From JBHIYN01 sp041984235 (GTDB lineage: Bacteria > Pseudomonadota > Gammaproteobacteria > Ga0077536), in assembly GCA_041984235.1 (NCBI GenBank), contig JBHIYN010000014.1:78844-142843 (forward strand): a DNA stretch of 64,000 bases, in the 5' to 3' direction. How positions within the stretch are numbered: the first letter of the stretch is position 1; the number at the start of each line of letters is the position of its first letter. Positions 43,125 through 51,470 of this stretch are shown one piece after another. Both the position numbers and the translations under genes were made by a program. The notes beneath the pieces are model-generated. The model was not told the DNA's origin and made no database searches. It saw only the letters and a program-made list of their open reading frames with translations.

Positions 43125-44136
43125 GGTTGCGAGACAGCCAGGGACCGACCAGCCCCGCGATCGGCAGCGGCAGCCGCTTCCACGCTTCCACGAACAGCCG
43201 GTACCTGGGGTTGAGCGGATTGATGTCCGGCATCTCGGTGGCGCGCACCAGCTCGTATTCGTAATACAACGGCCGTGCCTCGAAACCGAGGTTTCCTTTC
43301 CACTGGTACGAGCCGGTGTCCTTCTTGCTGCGCCCGAAATCGAACGTCGTGCAGCCGCGCGCGGCTGCACGGCAGAGAATGCTCCAGGCCAGGTAGTCAT
43401 TACCTTTGAGCGCACGCGCCTCGAAGCTCCCGCCCCAGTAGTAGGGGCACACGCTGTTGCGGAAATAGAAGTTCATGGCACTGGAAATCACCCGGCCGTC
43501 GAGCGTTGCCACGACGAACTCGGTGTCGTCCGCAAAGGCTTCGCGGATCGCGGCGAACAGGCGCCGCGGGAACACCGGGGTGCCCAGGTTGCGCACGCTC
43601 TCGGCGTAGACCGGGTAGAAGCTCTCCAGCGTTCCGGTGTCGAACTCGAGACCGTTCTTGATGCCCTTGCGGATAATGTTGCGCTGCTTGCTGCGGATCG
43701 CCTTCATGTTGGCGTCCTCGTCGGCAAGGATGGGCTTGCTGAACGTCTCGTAGAGATCCTTGGTCACGCGCCCCTTGCCGCCCGGGGCGGAGAGCCGGTA
43801 CTCGAGGGCGCCCACGCCGAGCCGCTGGGCAATCGCAAGGGCCTCCGCCTCGAGCGCGTCGCGCGCCTCCGGGGTTGCCGCCAGCGGCCCGGCCTCAGAG
43901 CAAAAACCCAACGAACTCAGTGAGTTGCCGAACAACAGGCTGCGCACATGCAGGAGCGGGAGAACGCCGGTGATGGCGCCGTCCTGCTCCACCACGAGAT
44001 AGTGCGTGCGGTGCCCGAGGGCTTGCTCGAACACCGCGCGCCAGCCGAAGCGGTGGAAGAACGTGGCGCCGTCGTGCGCGTCGACGAAAGCGTCCCACGG
44101 CGCGCCGTCGCGCGCTTCGCATTCACGAACACGCAA
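43117..44136 (-). CDS. FemAB-like GNAT-fold protein, XrtA/PEP-CTERM system
   Basis: 339 residues from the proposed TTG at 44136, which follows AGGGAG at a good distance and overlaps the end of the deacetylase gene; ATG 44181 would add 15 residues without a ribosome-binding site. WDAFVDAHDGATFFHRFGWR and GVLPLLHVRSLLFGN match the FemAB-related family of exosortase A loci (TIGR03019 group), and YYWGGSFEARALKGNDYLAW is the conserved C-terminal half. FemAB proteins transfer aminoacyl groups in peptidoglycan synthesis; here an acyl or aminoacyl modification of the polysaccharide is suspected. Placement between deacetylase and xrtA is standard. Confidence 0.88.
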   Translation of the reverse strand: MRVRECEARDGAPWDAFVDAHDGATFFHRFGWRAVFEQALGHRTHYLVVEQDGAITGVLPLLHVRSLLFGNSLSSLGFCSEAGPLAATPEARDALEAEALAIAQRLGVGALEYRLSAPGGKGRVTKDLYETFSKPILADEDANMKAIRSKQRNIIRKGIKNGLEFDTGTLESFYPVYAESVRNLGTPVFPRRLFAAIREAFADDTEFVVATLDGRVISSAMNFYFRNSVCPYYWGGSFEARALKGNDYLAWSILCRAAARGCTTFDFGRSKKDTGSYQWKGNLGFEARPLYYEYELVRATEMPDINPLNPRYRLFVEAWKRLPLPIAGLVGPWLSRNLG

Positions 44137-45064
44137 TGAGCTCGCTCCCTGATTCGACGAGGCTGCGCCCGGCGATGGCATCGCTGTAGACGTCGCGGAA
44201 CGGTCCCCACGCGAAGTCCCGCAGCAGGCAGCGCATGCGATCGAGCGCGCGCCCCTGGTTGAGATAATGGCGGAAACGCGTTTTCGCGCTCAGCCCCGAC
44301 GGCCGCGGCTGCTCGGGATCGAACTCCCAGGGGTGGAAATACATGTTCGCCGCCACGCCCTCGCCGCGGTTGATCCGCCGCAGCAGGGCACGCGAGACCG
44401 CATAGGGGAAGAGCCGGAAATAACCGCCGCCCCCGGCCGGGACGTTGGTGCTGCCGAGGCGCAGGGTGCTGACCGGAATCTCGGTCAGCGTGGCGGTGGC
44501 GACCGGCCGGAACGGGCGCCGCGGCGCATCCGGAATGCCGTACAGGTCGTGGTGTACCGGGTAGACGCTGGAGCTGTAGCGGAAGCCGGCGCGCTCGATC
44601 TCCTCGAACGCCCACAGGTTGGTGCGCGTGATGGAGAAGCTGGCGGCACGGTAGCCGAGCACCGCGGTGCCGGCGGCGTCCTCGAGCAGAGCCTTGCTCT
44701 TCTCGAGATCCGCGCGCAGTGTCTCGCGGCTCTGCGTCGTGGCGCGCACGTGACTGTAGCCGTGGCAACCGAGCTCGTGGCCCTCGTCCACGATGCGCCG
44801 GATCAGCGCACGGTGGCGCTCGGCGATCCAGCCCAGGGTGAAGAACGTAGCCTTGACGCCCTGCTCGGCGAAAGCATCGAGCAGCCGGCCGGTGGCGAAC
44901 TCCACCCTCGACGGCCAGGCATCCCATTCCGAGCGCGCGATACGCGACTCGAAGGCAGAGACCTGGAAATACTCCTCGACGTCGATCGACAGGGCGTTGA
45001 CGGGATTGGGTCGGTTCAAGACGGGGCGCTCGTTTTCGGTTCGGCGGCCGATCCTGGCGGCCAC
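44123..45064 (-). CDS. XrtA-associated polysaccharide deacetylase
   Basis: 313-residue NodB-fold deacetylase. NALSIDVEEYFQVSAFE near the N-terminus is the signature of the exosortase A locus deacetylase family (TIGR03006 group) and carries the metal-binding Asp; GHELGCHGYSHVRATTQ has the HxxxH metal ligands. GVAANMYFHPWEFDPEQPRP near residue 240 is the conserved C-terminal motif. It probably removes acetyl groups from N-acetylhexosamines of the exopolysaccharide. The 45064 start is a GTG without a clear ribosome-binding site; a TTG at 45019 would put the signature nearer to the start, as in relatives. Confidence 0.9.
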   Translation of the reverse strand: MAARIGRRTENERPVLNRPNPVNALSIDVEEYFQVSAFESRIARSEWDAWPSRVEFATGRLLDAFAEQGVKATFFTLGWIAERHRALIRRIVDEGHELGCHGYSHVRATTQSRETLRADLEKSKALLEDAAGTAVLGYRAASFSITRTNLWAFEEIERAGFRYSSSVYPVHHDLYGIPDAPRRPFRPVATATLTEIPVSTLRLGSTNVPAGGGGYFRLFPYAVSRALLRRINRGEGVAANMYFHPWEFDPEQPRPSGLSAKTRFRHYLNQGRALDRMRCLLRDFAWGPFRDVYSDAIAGRSLVESGSELIACS

Positions 45065-45087
45065 GGGAGAATTATCGGCCAGACCGC

Positions 45088-46251
45088 TCAGTTCCTCATC
45101 ATCCAGAGGCCGACCGTGACACCGACCGTAGCGACCACCACCAGCAGCGCGACGAAGGCGGTCGTCCAGAAGGGGAAGCGGCTGGTACGCACCTCGAAGG
45201 TTCCGGTATCAAAGGCATCCGGCGGCGGCCGCTCGGCGGGCGCCTCGGCAAGTCGCTGGTTCAGCGTCTCGATGGTGGACTGCATCGCCTGCATGCGCAC
45301 CTTGAGCTGGGCGAGCTCCTCGCTGAGTGCAGCTTCGCGTGCGCTGACCGCGGCCTCGGTCGCCCCGGGCGTCGCGCTCGACCCGGCCGCGGTGCCGGCG
45401 GCGGCACTGGCATCCGGCGCGACGTCGTCTACCTCTTCGCCCTGCTCGGTCTCGACCTCGGCACAGATGGCGTCGACGATCTCGCGCGTTATGGTGTGCG
45501 CTTCGTCCAGGTAGCAGTTGAGCAGTACGCGGTCGAACAGCGTGTTGATCCGCCGCGGTACTCCGCCGGTCGCCTCGTAGACGCGGACGAAGGCGCCTTC
45601 CTCGATGATCGGGTCGTCGGTCCAGCCGACCTTGTGCATGCGGTGTTCGATGTACGACCTGACCTCGGACTCCGACAGCGGCTTGAGATGGTAGGCCGCG
45701 ATCACGCGCTGGCGGAGCTGTTCCAGCCCCGGCGCGCGCATGATGCCGCGGAACTCGCGCTGGCCGAGCAGAAAGCTCTGTACCAGGGGTACGCCCTGGT
45801 AGTCGAAATTGGACAGCATGCGCAGCTCTTCGAGCGCGGAGCGCGGCAGGTTCTGCGCCTCGTCGATGACCAGCAATACGCGCTTGCCCTCGTCGCGGCA
45901 GGTCTTGAAGTACTCTTCCAGCTTGCGCAGCAGGCTGGCCTTGGAAGCGCGCTCGAAGGGCACGTCGAACTCGGCGGCGATCAGGCGCAGCAGGTCGATG
46001 TCCTTGACGTTGGTCGAGACGATCTTGGCCGCGGCAACACCACCCCCCTCGATCTCCTTGAACAGGTTGTTGACCAGCATCGTCTTGCCGGTACCGACGT
46101 CGCCGGTGACCACGATGAAGCCCTGTTCCTGCTGCAGCCCGTAGCGCATGTAGGCCAGCGCACGCTTGTGCCCGATGCTGCGGAAGAAGAACTTGGGGTC
46201 CGGGTTGAGCTGGAACGGCTTGCCCGTCAGGCCGAAAAACGATTCGTACAT
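45088..46251 (-). CDS. XrtA-associated secretion-type ATPase (ExeA-like)
   Basis: 387-residue AAA ATPase of the ExeA/GspA-like group found in exosortase A loci (TIGR03015). MYESFFGLTGKPFQLNPDPK is the family start, GDVGTGKT (50-57) the Walker A motif and LLVIDEAQNL (from about 126) Walker B. A long acidic/alanine-rich linker leads to a coiled coil and a C-terminal membrane segment (FWTTAFVALLVVVATVGVTV), anchoring it in the inner membrane. It likely energises or regulates polysaccharide assembly. It lies ten bases downstream of the beta-barrel gene. Confidence 0.93.
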   Translation of the reverse strand: MYESFFGLTGKPFQLNPDPKFFFRSIGHKRALAYMRYGLQQEQGFIVVTGDVGTGKTMLVNNLFKEIEGGGVAAAKIVSTNVKDIDLLRLIAAEFDVPFERASKASLLRKLEEYFKTCRDEGKRVLLVIDEAQNLPRSALEELRMLSNFDYQGVPLVQSFLLGQREFRGIMRAPGLEQLRQRVIAAYHLKPLSESEVRSYIEHRMHKVGWTDDPIIEEGAFVRVYEATGGVPRRINTLFDRVLLNCYLDEAHTITREIVDAICAEVETEQGEEVDDVAPDASAAAGTAAGSSATPGATEAAVSAREAALSEELAQLKVRMQAMQSTIETLNQRLAEAPAERPPPDAFDTGTFEVRTSRFPFWTTAFVALLVVVATVGVTVGLWMMRN

Positions 46252-46260
46252 CCTGCCAGC

Positions 46261-47733
46261 CTACAGGTTAAAGACCAGGTTGGCTGAGAGCACGTTCTCA
46301 GTGTAGCTGCGCCCGAAGGCGCCGCCGCCACCGCCGCCGCCTTCGTTGCCGGCGTACTCGTAGCGCAGGCGGGCGGTGGTGTGCGGGCCGAGATCGTAGC
46401 TCAGTCCCGGTGCGATGCTGTAGTAGCTGTTGCTCTGGGCCTCGTTGGAACGCGTGTTCTCGCGCCACGACACGTCGAGCGAGGATCTCAGACGCGGGCT
46501 CAGCCGCCAGTCGAAGCCGAAGGTGGCGCCACGCGTCAGCTCGTCCTGGCCGGACGCCTGGAAAATGCGATCCGACTGGAAGAAGCTGAGACGCAGGTTG
46601 CCGCGCCGCAGGCGATATCTCAGCCCGGCCCGTGCATTCTTGTTCACCACCACGTCATCGGTCGCGGTCTGCGAATCCAGCGGGATCAGGATGAGACTGC
46701 TGGTGACCGGGTCAAAAACCGGTTGCCCGGTCTCGTCGAGCAGCGGCACCAGCAGCAGGCCGCGCTGGAAATCGCTGGAGGTCTGCACGTCCTCGCTGTA
46801 GCTGCCGTCGACCGTCCAGCGCCGGTGCCGGTGGTTACCGGACACGCTGAAATTCTTACCGAAGAAACGGTCTCCCCACGAGCCGGAGAGCGTGGTGCGG
46901 GGCGACGGCGTCCACGACCCGCCGACCGACCAGTACGGTCCGCTGTTGTTACGGTTGCCGCTCTGGAAGGTGTTGTTGTCCACACCGCCTTGCCCGGTGA
47001 GACGAAACTTGCGGTTGACGATGTAGGACAGCTCACCCGAGTAGCTTTCGAGCGTGCTCTCACGCCCGCTGTCGAAGGTCGCGTCGCGCGTGCGGAAAGT
47101 GAATCTCATCGGGGTGCGGGCGAGTATCGAGCCGCTGCCGACGCTGACCAGGTAGCTCTCCTCGTCACTACTGTTACCGGCGACGTTTGTCGTCGCGCCG
47201 CCGCTCTGGTCGATGGTCACGTTCTGGTAATTCGCCTCGAGGTTGAACCACGTGCCGAAGGTATGCCGCAGGCTGGGCGTGAAGTCGTAGGTCAGGACGT
47301 CGCGCCGGTTGGCGTCAGGGCCACGGTTGGTCGAGGTGAACTGGCGCCGGCTGTCGATGGTCTGCTGAGACATGCGGCTGCTGGTATCGAAGTAGATCCA
47401 GTCCTCGATGATCTCCGCGCGGACGTCTCCCTGCAGCTGGTGATTAGTGGCATTGAAATCGGTCGCCTGACCGTAGACGAGTTGCTGCAGGTTGTAGTCG
47501 ACATTGGCGTTCAGGCGCCGCCCGGTGCCGCGAACCGAGATGCCGGGCGTCACCGTGGTGACGAAGTCGCCGCGGCCGCCGTCCTCCTCGAGCCGCACGT
47601 TGTCGGTGTACGCTTCGTCGAGCGACAGGCGCGGCGTGAACTGCCAGTCACCGCACGACGCGCCCGGCCCCCAGCCGAGCAGAGCGGCTGACGCCAGCAC
47701 CAGGCTGCTGCGCGCGGTGGTCCGGTCTTTCAC
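46261..47733 (-). CDS. XrtA-associated outer-membrane beta-barrel protein
   Basis: 490 residues with an N-terminal signal sequence (SSLVLASAALLGWGPGASC). The rest consists of alternating beta-strand-rich segments such as FTPRLSLDEAYTDNVRLEE and ends in an aromatic/hydrophobic strand (NVLSANLVFNL), typical of an outer-membrane barrel. It matches the conserved uncharacterised protein of exosortase A operons (TIGR03016 group) in position and architecture. It may be the outer-membrane channel or a partner of the Wza-like lipoprotein. GTG 47733 preceded by GGAG is preferred; a longer frame starts at 47796. Confidence 0.85.
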   Translation of the reverse strand: MKDRTTARSSLVLASAALLGWGPGASCGDWQFTPRLSLDEAYTDNVRLEEDGGRGDFVTTVTPGISVRGTGRRLNANVDYNLQQLVYGQATDFNATNHQLQGDVRAEIIEDWIYFDTSSRMSQQTIDSRRQFTSTNRGPDANRRDVLTYDFTPSLRHTFGTWFNLEANYQNVTIDQSGGATTNVAGNSSDEESYLVSVGSGSILARTPMRFTFRTRDATFDSGRESTLESYSGELSYIVNRKFRLTGQGGVDNNTFQSGNRNNSGPYWSVGGSWTPSPRTTLSGSWGDRFFGKNFSVSGNHRHRRWTVDGSYSEDVQTSSDFQRGLLLVPLLDETGQPVFDPVTSSLILIPLDSQTATDDVVVNKNARAGLRYRLRRGNLRLSFFQSDRIFQASGQDELTRGATFGFDWRLSPRLRSSLDVSWRENTRSNEAQSNSYYSIAPGLSYDLGPHTTARLRYEYAGNEGGGGGGGAFGRSYTENVLSANLVFNL

Positions 47734-47761
47734 TGCTGATGCTCCGGCGGACCCGTCGGTG

Positions 47762-48850
47762 TCACTGAACCTGGTGATAGGTTCCGTAATAGTCATAGCC
47801 GGATTCGCGCGCCTGCTTGGACTTGTTGAGCACCACGCCGGTGATGCGCACGTTGTCGAGACGCTGAATGGTCTCGCGCACGGTCTCGTGCTTGGTCGAG
47901 CCGGCCTCCACCACCACTACGAGCTGCCCGACCAGCGGCGCCAGCGCGGTCGCCGTGGTCATTGCCAGCACCGGCGGAGAGTCGAACACGACCACGCGAT
48001 CCGCGTAACGCATCGCGATCTCGTCGGTCAGCTCGCGCATGCGTCCGCTGGCGAGCATCTCCGTGCTGTTGGGTCGCCGCCTGCCGGCCGGCAGGATGCT
48101 GAGATTGGCGATATTGGTGCGTACCAGCAGATCCCCGAGGTCCATGCCGGGCTCGGCCAGCAGGTCGAACAGGCCTGGGCGGTTGACGACGCCAAACACC
48201 TTGCTCATGTCGCGCTTGACGATGTCGGTGTCGATGGCAAGCACCGTGCGATCGATCTCCATGGCGATGCTCATCGCGAGGTTGACCGAGATAAAGGTCT
48301 TGCCCTCCCCTGGCACCGAGCTGGTGACCAGGATCAGGTTGGGCGGACGTTCGCTCTGGTACATGCCGGGGACGATATTGCCGAGCAGGCGGCGCTTGAT
48401 GCGCTGGAACTCCTCCGCTTCGCGCGTCATGGTCTGGTTCTGGGTCAGGAAGCCCGCCGCCGCAAGCCGCTCCTGGTCGATCTGCACCCGGGCCGAGGAC
48501 CGTCCTGCTGCATCGGGCTCGAGTTGGGTCGCCACAGTGGCGTCGATGATGCGCGGCTCCTCCTCCAACGGTGCGCTGCGGCGACGATAGCCGGCGCCGC
48601 GCTGCGGCGTTTCCGCACCGGCGTCGCGGGGCGCATCGGCTACCGCGGCCGGCGCCGCTTCGGGCGCTGCTGTCGCGGTATCCGCCACGACCCCCGCATC
48701 CGCTCCGTTCTCCGCTTCGGCGCCGTGCGCCGCAGATGCCTCGTCGCCAGCCGGGACGTCCGCCGACTCGCGCCGTGCTTCCGGCTTCTCGTGATCTTCC
48801 GGCTCCGGCTCACCGCTGAGCTTGTTCATGGCGCGCTCGATCAGACTCAT
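47762..48850 (-). CDS. XrtA-associated tyrosine autokinase (Wzc-like cytoplasmic domain)
   Basis: 362-residue BY-kinase. A long Ala/Glu/Pro-rich N-terminal region (to about 120) precedes the ATPase with Walker A SSVPGEGKT (177-185), Walker A' LAIDTDIV (about 204-211) and Walker B VVVFDSPPVL. The C-terminal GYDYYGTYHQVQ is a tyrosine cluster for autophosphorylation. It matches the exosortase A locus tyrosine autokinase family (TIGR03018). It overlaps the chain-length gene by four bases, so the two act as the split Wzc pair controlling polymer length and export. Confidence 0.93.
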   Translation of the reverse strand: MSLIERAMNKLSGEPEPEDHEKPEARRESADVPAGDEASAAHGAEAENGADAGVVADTATAAPEAAPAAVADAPRDAGAETPQRGAGYRRRSAPLEEEPRIIDATVATQLEPDAAGRSSARVQIDQERLAAAGFLTQNQTMTREAEEFQRIKRRLLGNIVPGMYQSERPPNLILVTSSVPGEGKTFISVNLAMSIAMEIDRTVLAIDTDIVKRDMSKVFGVVNRPGLFDLLAEPGMDLGDLLVRTNIANLSILPAGRRRPNSTEMLASGRMRELTDEIAMRYADRVVVFDSPPVLAMTTATALAPLVGQLVVVVEAGSTKHETVRETIQRLDNVRITGVVLNKSKQARESGYDYYGTYHQVQ

Positions 48851-50451
48851 GTGACTTTACCTATCAGATCATTGAGACGACCGTTGAGATCGAACTGCGC
48901 GGATTCGAGGGCAACCAGCGTACCGAACAGGACGAGCAGCCCGGTGAACACGACCGCGCACATGGCAAGCTCCATGCGCCGCTCGGTGCGTTGACGCCGG
49001 CTGAACACTAGCGAGACGGTGCCCACCACGGGCAGCTGGGTGATCTCCTTGAGCTCGTCGCTGGAGTAGAAGCGCGGATTGACCTGCGACAGGAGCACCG
49101 CCAGGCCGCCGCCGGCGCCGAGCGACGCGAACAGCACCATGGCCAGGAACTGGATGCGGTTGGGGCCCACCGGACGCAGCGGGATGCGCGGCGGCTCGAT
49201 GACCTTGAGCTTGATGTCGTCGGCCTGCTCGTCGGCCTGCTCCGACAGGCGTGCCGACTCGCGACGTTTGAGAAGCTCCTCGTACTGCTGCTTGTTCAAA
49301 CCGTAGTCGCGGTCGAGCCGCTTCAGCTCGGCCTCGATCTCGGGCACCGTGTCGACTGCGCGCTCGAGCTCGTCGACGTCCTTGCGGTAGGCGTCGACGC
49401 GCGCCTGCAGCGCCGCAACCTCGGCGTCGGCCTGGGCCATGGCCAGGTTGATCTCCTGGTAGACGGAGCCCTGCAGGGGATCGCCGCCCATGCTGGTGCT
49501 CGGCGGCGGCGGTGCGGCGGCGAGCTCGGCGAGCTCCTCGGCGCGGCGGTCCTCGAGCCGCGCGATCTGCTCGCGCAGGCCGACCACGTCGGGGTGCTTG
49601 TCGGTGTAGTGCAGGGCGAGCTGGTCGAGCTGCTGCTCGAGCGTCGCGATACGGCCGTCGTACTGCGAGCTCGTCGGCATGTCGAAATTCTGCGTGTCGC
49701 CCATGATTCCGAGCACGGGCTCCTCGCCTTCGAGCTGCCGGCGCAGCGTACCGCTGCGGTTCTGCGCTTCCTGCAGCTCGAGCTCGGCATGCTTCAGGCG
49801 CAGGCGCGCCTCCTCGAGCTCGCCGTAGTAGGAAGATCCCTGGCCCGGCATGCGGCCGACGTTGCGCTGCTTGAATTCCTTGAGGCGCTCTTCGGCTTCG
49901 ACCAGGCGTTTCTCGTACTCCTGGATCTGGTCGTCGAGGAATTTCTGCGTGATCGCCGTGTCCTTGCGGCTCGAACCCAGTGCGGTCTCCAGGAACCGGT
50001 TGAGCAGCTCGTCGACGACCCGCTTGGCACGGTCGATCTGGGTGTCCTCGAACGAGATCTCGTAGATATTCGTGCGCGAGGTTCCGCTCAGCTGGATGCG
50101 CTTGGCGAGGCCGTCGACCAGCGTTTCGAACTCCCGATCGGTTTTCGCCGTCAGGTCGAGGTCGGCTTTGCGCGCGACCTCCTCGAGGTTGGGCCGGGTC
50201 AACAGCGTCCGCTGCATCAGGTTGGCGGTGTCGACCAGCGAATTGGTGTCGATGGCCAACCCCTTGAGCAGCGGTCGCAGCATCGATTGCGTGTCGACGA
50301 AGATCTTCGCCTGCACCTCGTAGACGTTGGGCAGGTAGAAGACATAGGCCCAGCCGGTGATGCAGATCACGGTGGTCAGCGCAAGCGCCGACCAGCGGTG
50401 CGGCCACACCATGCGCAGATAGCGCCGGGCGAGCTGGATCTGCTCATTCAT
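48847..50451 (-). CDS. XrtA-associated polysaccharide chain-length determinant
   Basis: 534-residue Wzz/Wzc-type protein. A membrane helix near the N-terminus (ALALTTVICITGWAYVFYLP) and one near the C-terminus flank a large periplasmic coiled coil containing ALHYTDKHPDVVGLREQIAR. A PRIPLRPVGPNRIQF segment near residue 430 precedes the last helices, as in PCP-2 proteins. It matches the exosortase A locus chain-length family (TIGR03007). Together with the kinase encoded next it should set polysaccharide length; the missing cytoplasmic kinase domain is supplied by that separate gene. Confidence 0.93.
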   Translation of the reverse strand: MNEQIQLARRYLRMVWPHRWSALALTTVICITGWAYVFYLPNVYEVQAKIFVDTQSMLRPLLKGLAIDTNSLVDTANLMQRTLLTRPNLEEVARKADLDLTAKTDREFETLVDGLAKRIQLSGTSRTNIYEISFEDTQIDRAKRVVDELLNRFLETALGSSRKDTAITQKFLDDQIQEYEKRLVEAEERLKEFKQRNVGRMPGQGSSYYGELEEARLRLKHAELELQEAQNRSGTLRRQLEGEEPVLGIMGDTQNFDMPTSSQYDGRIATLEQQLDQLALHYTDKHPDVVGLREQIARLEDRRAEELAELAAAPPPPSTSMGGDPLQGSVYQEINLAMAQADAEVAALQARVDAYRKDVDELERAVDTVPEIEAELKRLDRDYGLNKQQYEELLKRRESARLSEQADEQADDIKLKVIEPPRIPLRPVGPNRIQFLAMVLFASLGAGGGLAVLLSQVNPRFYSSDELKEITQLPVVGTVSLVFSRRQRTERRMELAMCAVVFTGLLVLFGTLVALESAQFDLNGRLNDLIGKVT

Positions 50452-50491
50452 GCCTTCTGCACCCGTCTCGCGCCAGCGCGCGTTACCCTTC

Positions 50492-51151
50492 TCAGAACCA
50501 CGCCTCCGGGATGATCAGAATGTCCCCGGGAAGCATTGCGACGTTCGCGCTGATGTCGCCGTCCTTGACCAGGTCTTCCAGCCGCACCCTGTACTGGGCG
50601 TTCGCGCCCTCGCGCCCGCGCACGAGCGTGGCGCGGTTGCCGGCAGCGAACTCGGTCAGGCCGCCGACGGCAATCATGACGTCCAGCGCTGTCATGTTCT
50701 TGCGATAGGGTATGGCCTGGGGCTGGGATGCCTCGCCGACGACCCGGATCTGCTCGCTGTACTCGCCGACGAAACCGTTGACCGTCACCGTTACCAGCGG
50801 GTCGCGGATGTACTCGCCCAGCGCCTGCTCGATCTCACGTGCGAGCTCGGTCGGGGTCTTGCCACTGGCATGCAGGTCCTCGACCAGCGAGGTCGAGAAC
50901 TTGCCGTCGGGACGAACCGCGACGCTGCTTGACAGCTCCGGGTTGCGCCATACGAACACGTTGAGCGAGTCGCCCGGACCGATGATGTAGGTGTAATCGT
51001 CGACCGCGGCGACCTCGGCGGGCGCCTCGTCGGGGCCGCCGAAAGGCAGCCAGCCGGTGCTGCATCCGGCGAGCGAGAGCAACGCGGATAGCGCGGCTGC
51101 GCGCGTGACGTGAACAAAGCGCGGAAATTGGATCGGCCACTCGTCAACCAT
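50492..51151 (-). CDS. XrtA-associated Wza-like polysaccharide export lipoprotein
   Basis: 219-residue outer-membrane lipoprotein. The signal ends in the lipobox LSLAGC (Cys30). YTYIIGPGDSLNVFVWRNPE opens the polysaccharide biosynthesis/export (Poly_export) domain, followed by a SLBB domain with VRVVGEASQPQAIPYR-like spacing. It fits the exosortase A locus export protein (TIGR03027 group) and is the first gene of the operon. ATG 51151 has GGAGAG seven bases upstream; longer starts up to 51259 fall in the promoter leader. It should form the outer-membrane exit channel for the polymer. Confidence 0.9.
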   Translation of the reverse strand: MVDEWPIQFPRFVHVTRAAALSALLSLAGCSTGWLPFGGPDEAPAEVAAVDDYTYIIGPGDSLNVFVWRNPELSSSVAVRPDGKFSTSLVEDLHASGKTPTELAREIEQALGEYIRDPLVTVTVNGFVGEYSEQIRVVGEASQPQAIPYRKNMTALDVMIAVGGLTEFAAGNRATLVRGREGANAQYRVRLEDLVKDGDISANVAMLPGDILIIPEAWF

Positions 51152-51262
51152 CGATGCTCTCCGAATTGGTTGGGACATCATCGGCGCGCAGCGCCGAAAC
51201 CGTAATGCACGGTCTATGATGCAGGTCCCTAAAACTGCCAAACAGACTATTCCAGTCAATGA

Positions 51263-51291
51263 GTTATAGGTGAATTCTAATAAAAGCTCAA
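51263..51291 (-). promoter_or_regulatory. Candidate sigma-70 promoter of the XrtA exopolysaccharide operon
   Basis: On the minus strand TTGAGC (51291-51286) is separated by exactly 17 bases from TATAAC (51268-51263). Initiation near 51256 would give a leader of about 105 bases before the Wza-like gene. The element lies in a local AT-rich patch within otherwise GC-rich sequence, which supports it. No sigma-54 element was found for this operon. Confidence 0.5.
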
Positions 51292-51320
51292 AGTCCTGAA
51301 CAGCGTCTCGTACTGGATCC

Positions 51321-51353
51321 GTAGCAGCCGCGCCGAAAGCGCGCTGCCGCTAC
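51321..51353 (-). terminator. Imperfect hairpin downstream of prsT
   Basis: GTAGC (51321-51325) and GCTAC (51349-51353), with inner GCGC pairs around a short CGAAA loop, form an imperfect GC stem about 120 bases after the prsT stop and just upstream of the operon promoter. No T-run follows. It may separate prsT transcription from the exopolysaccharide operon. Confidence 0.35.
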
Positions 51354-51470
51354 GTGGCCGGGTCGCACCTATCGTCGCCGCGCCGCCGCTCGCGCACCAC
51401 GCCCGGCTGGCTGTTCCCGCCGCTCGTTGCACCCCGGTCTGCCCGCTTGCCCTGCCCAGCATCACTGACG

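Noticed and set aside
51220..51245. Sigma-54 promoter for the exopolysaccharide operon (TTTGGCAG on the minus strand)
   Set aside because: The GC dinucleotide is not ten bases from GG, so the -12 element is absent.
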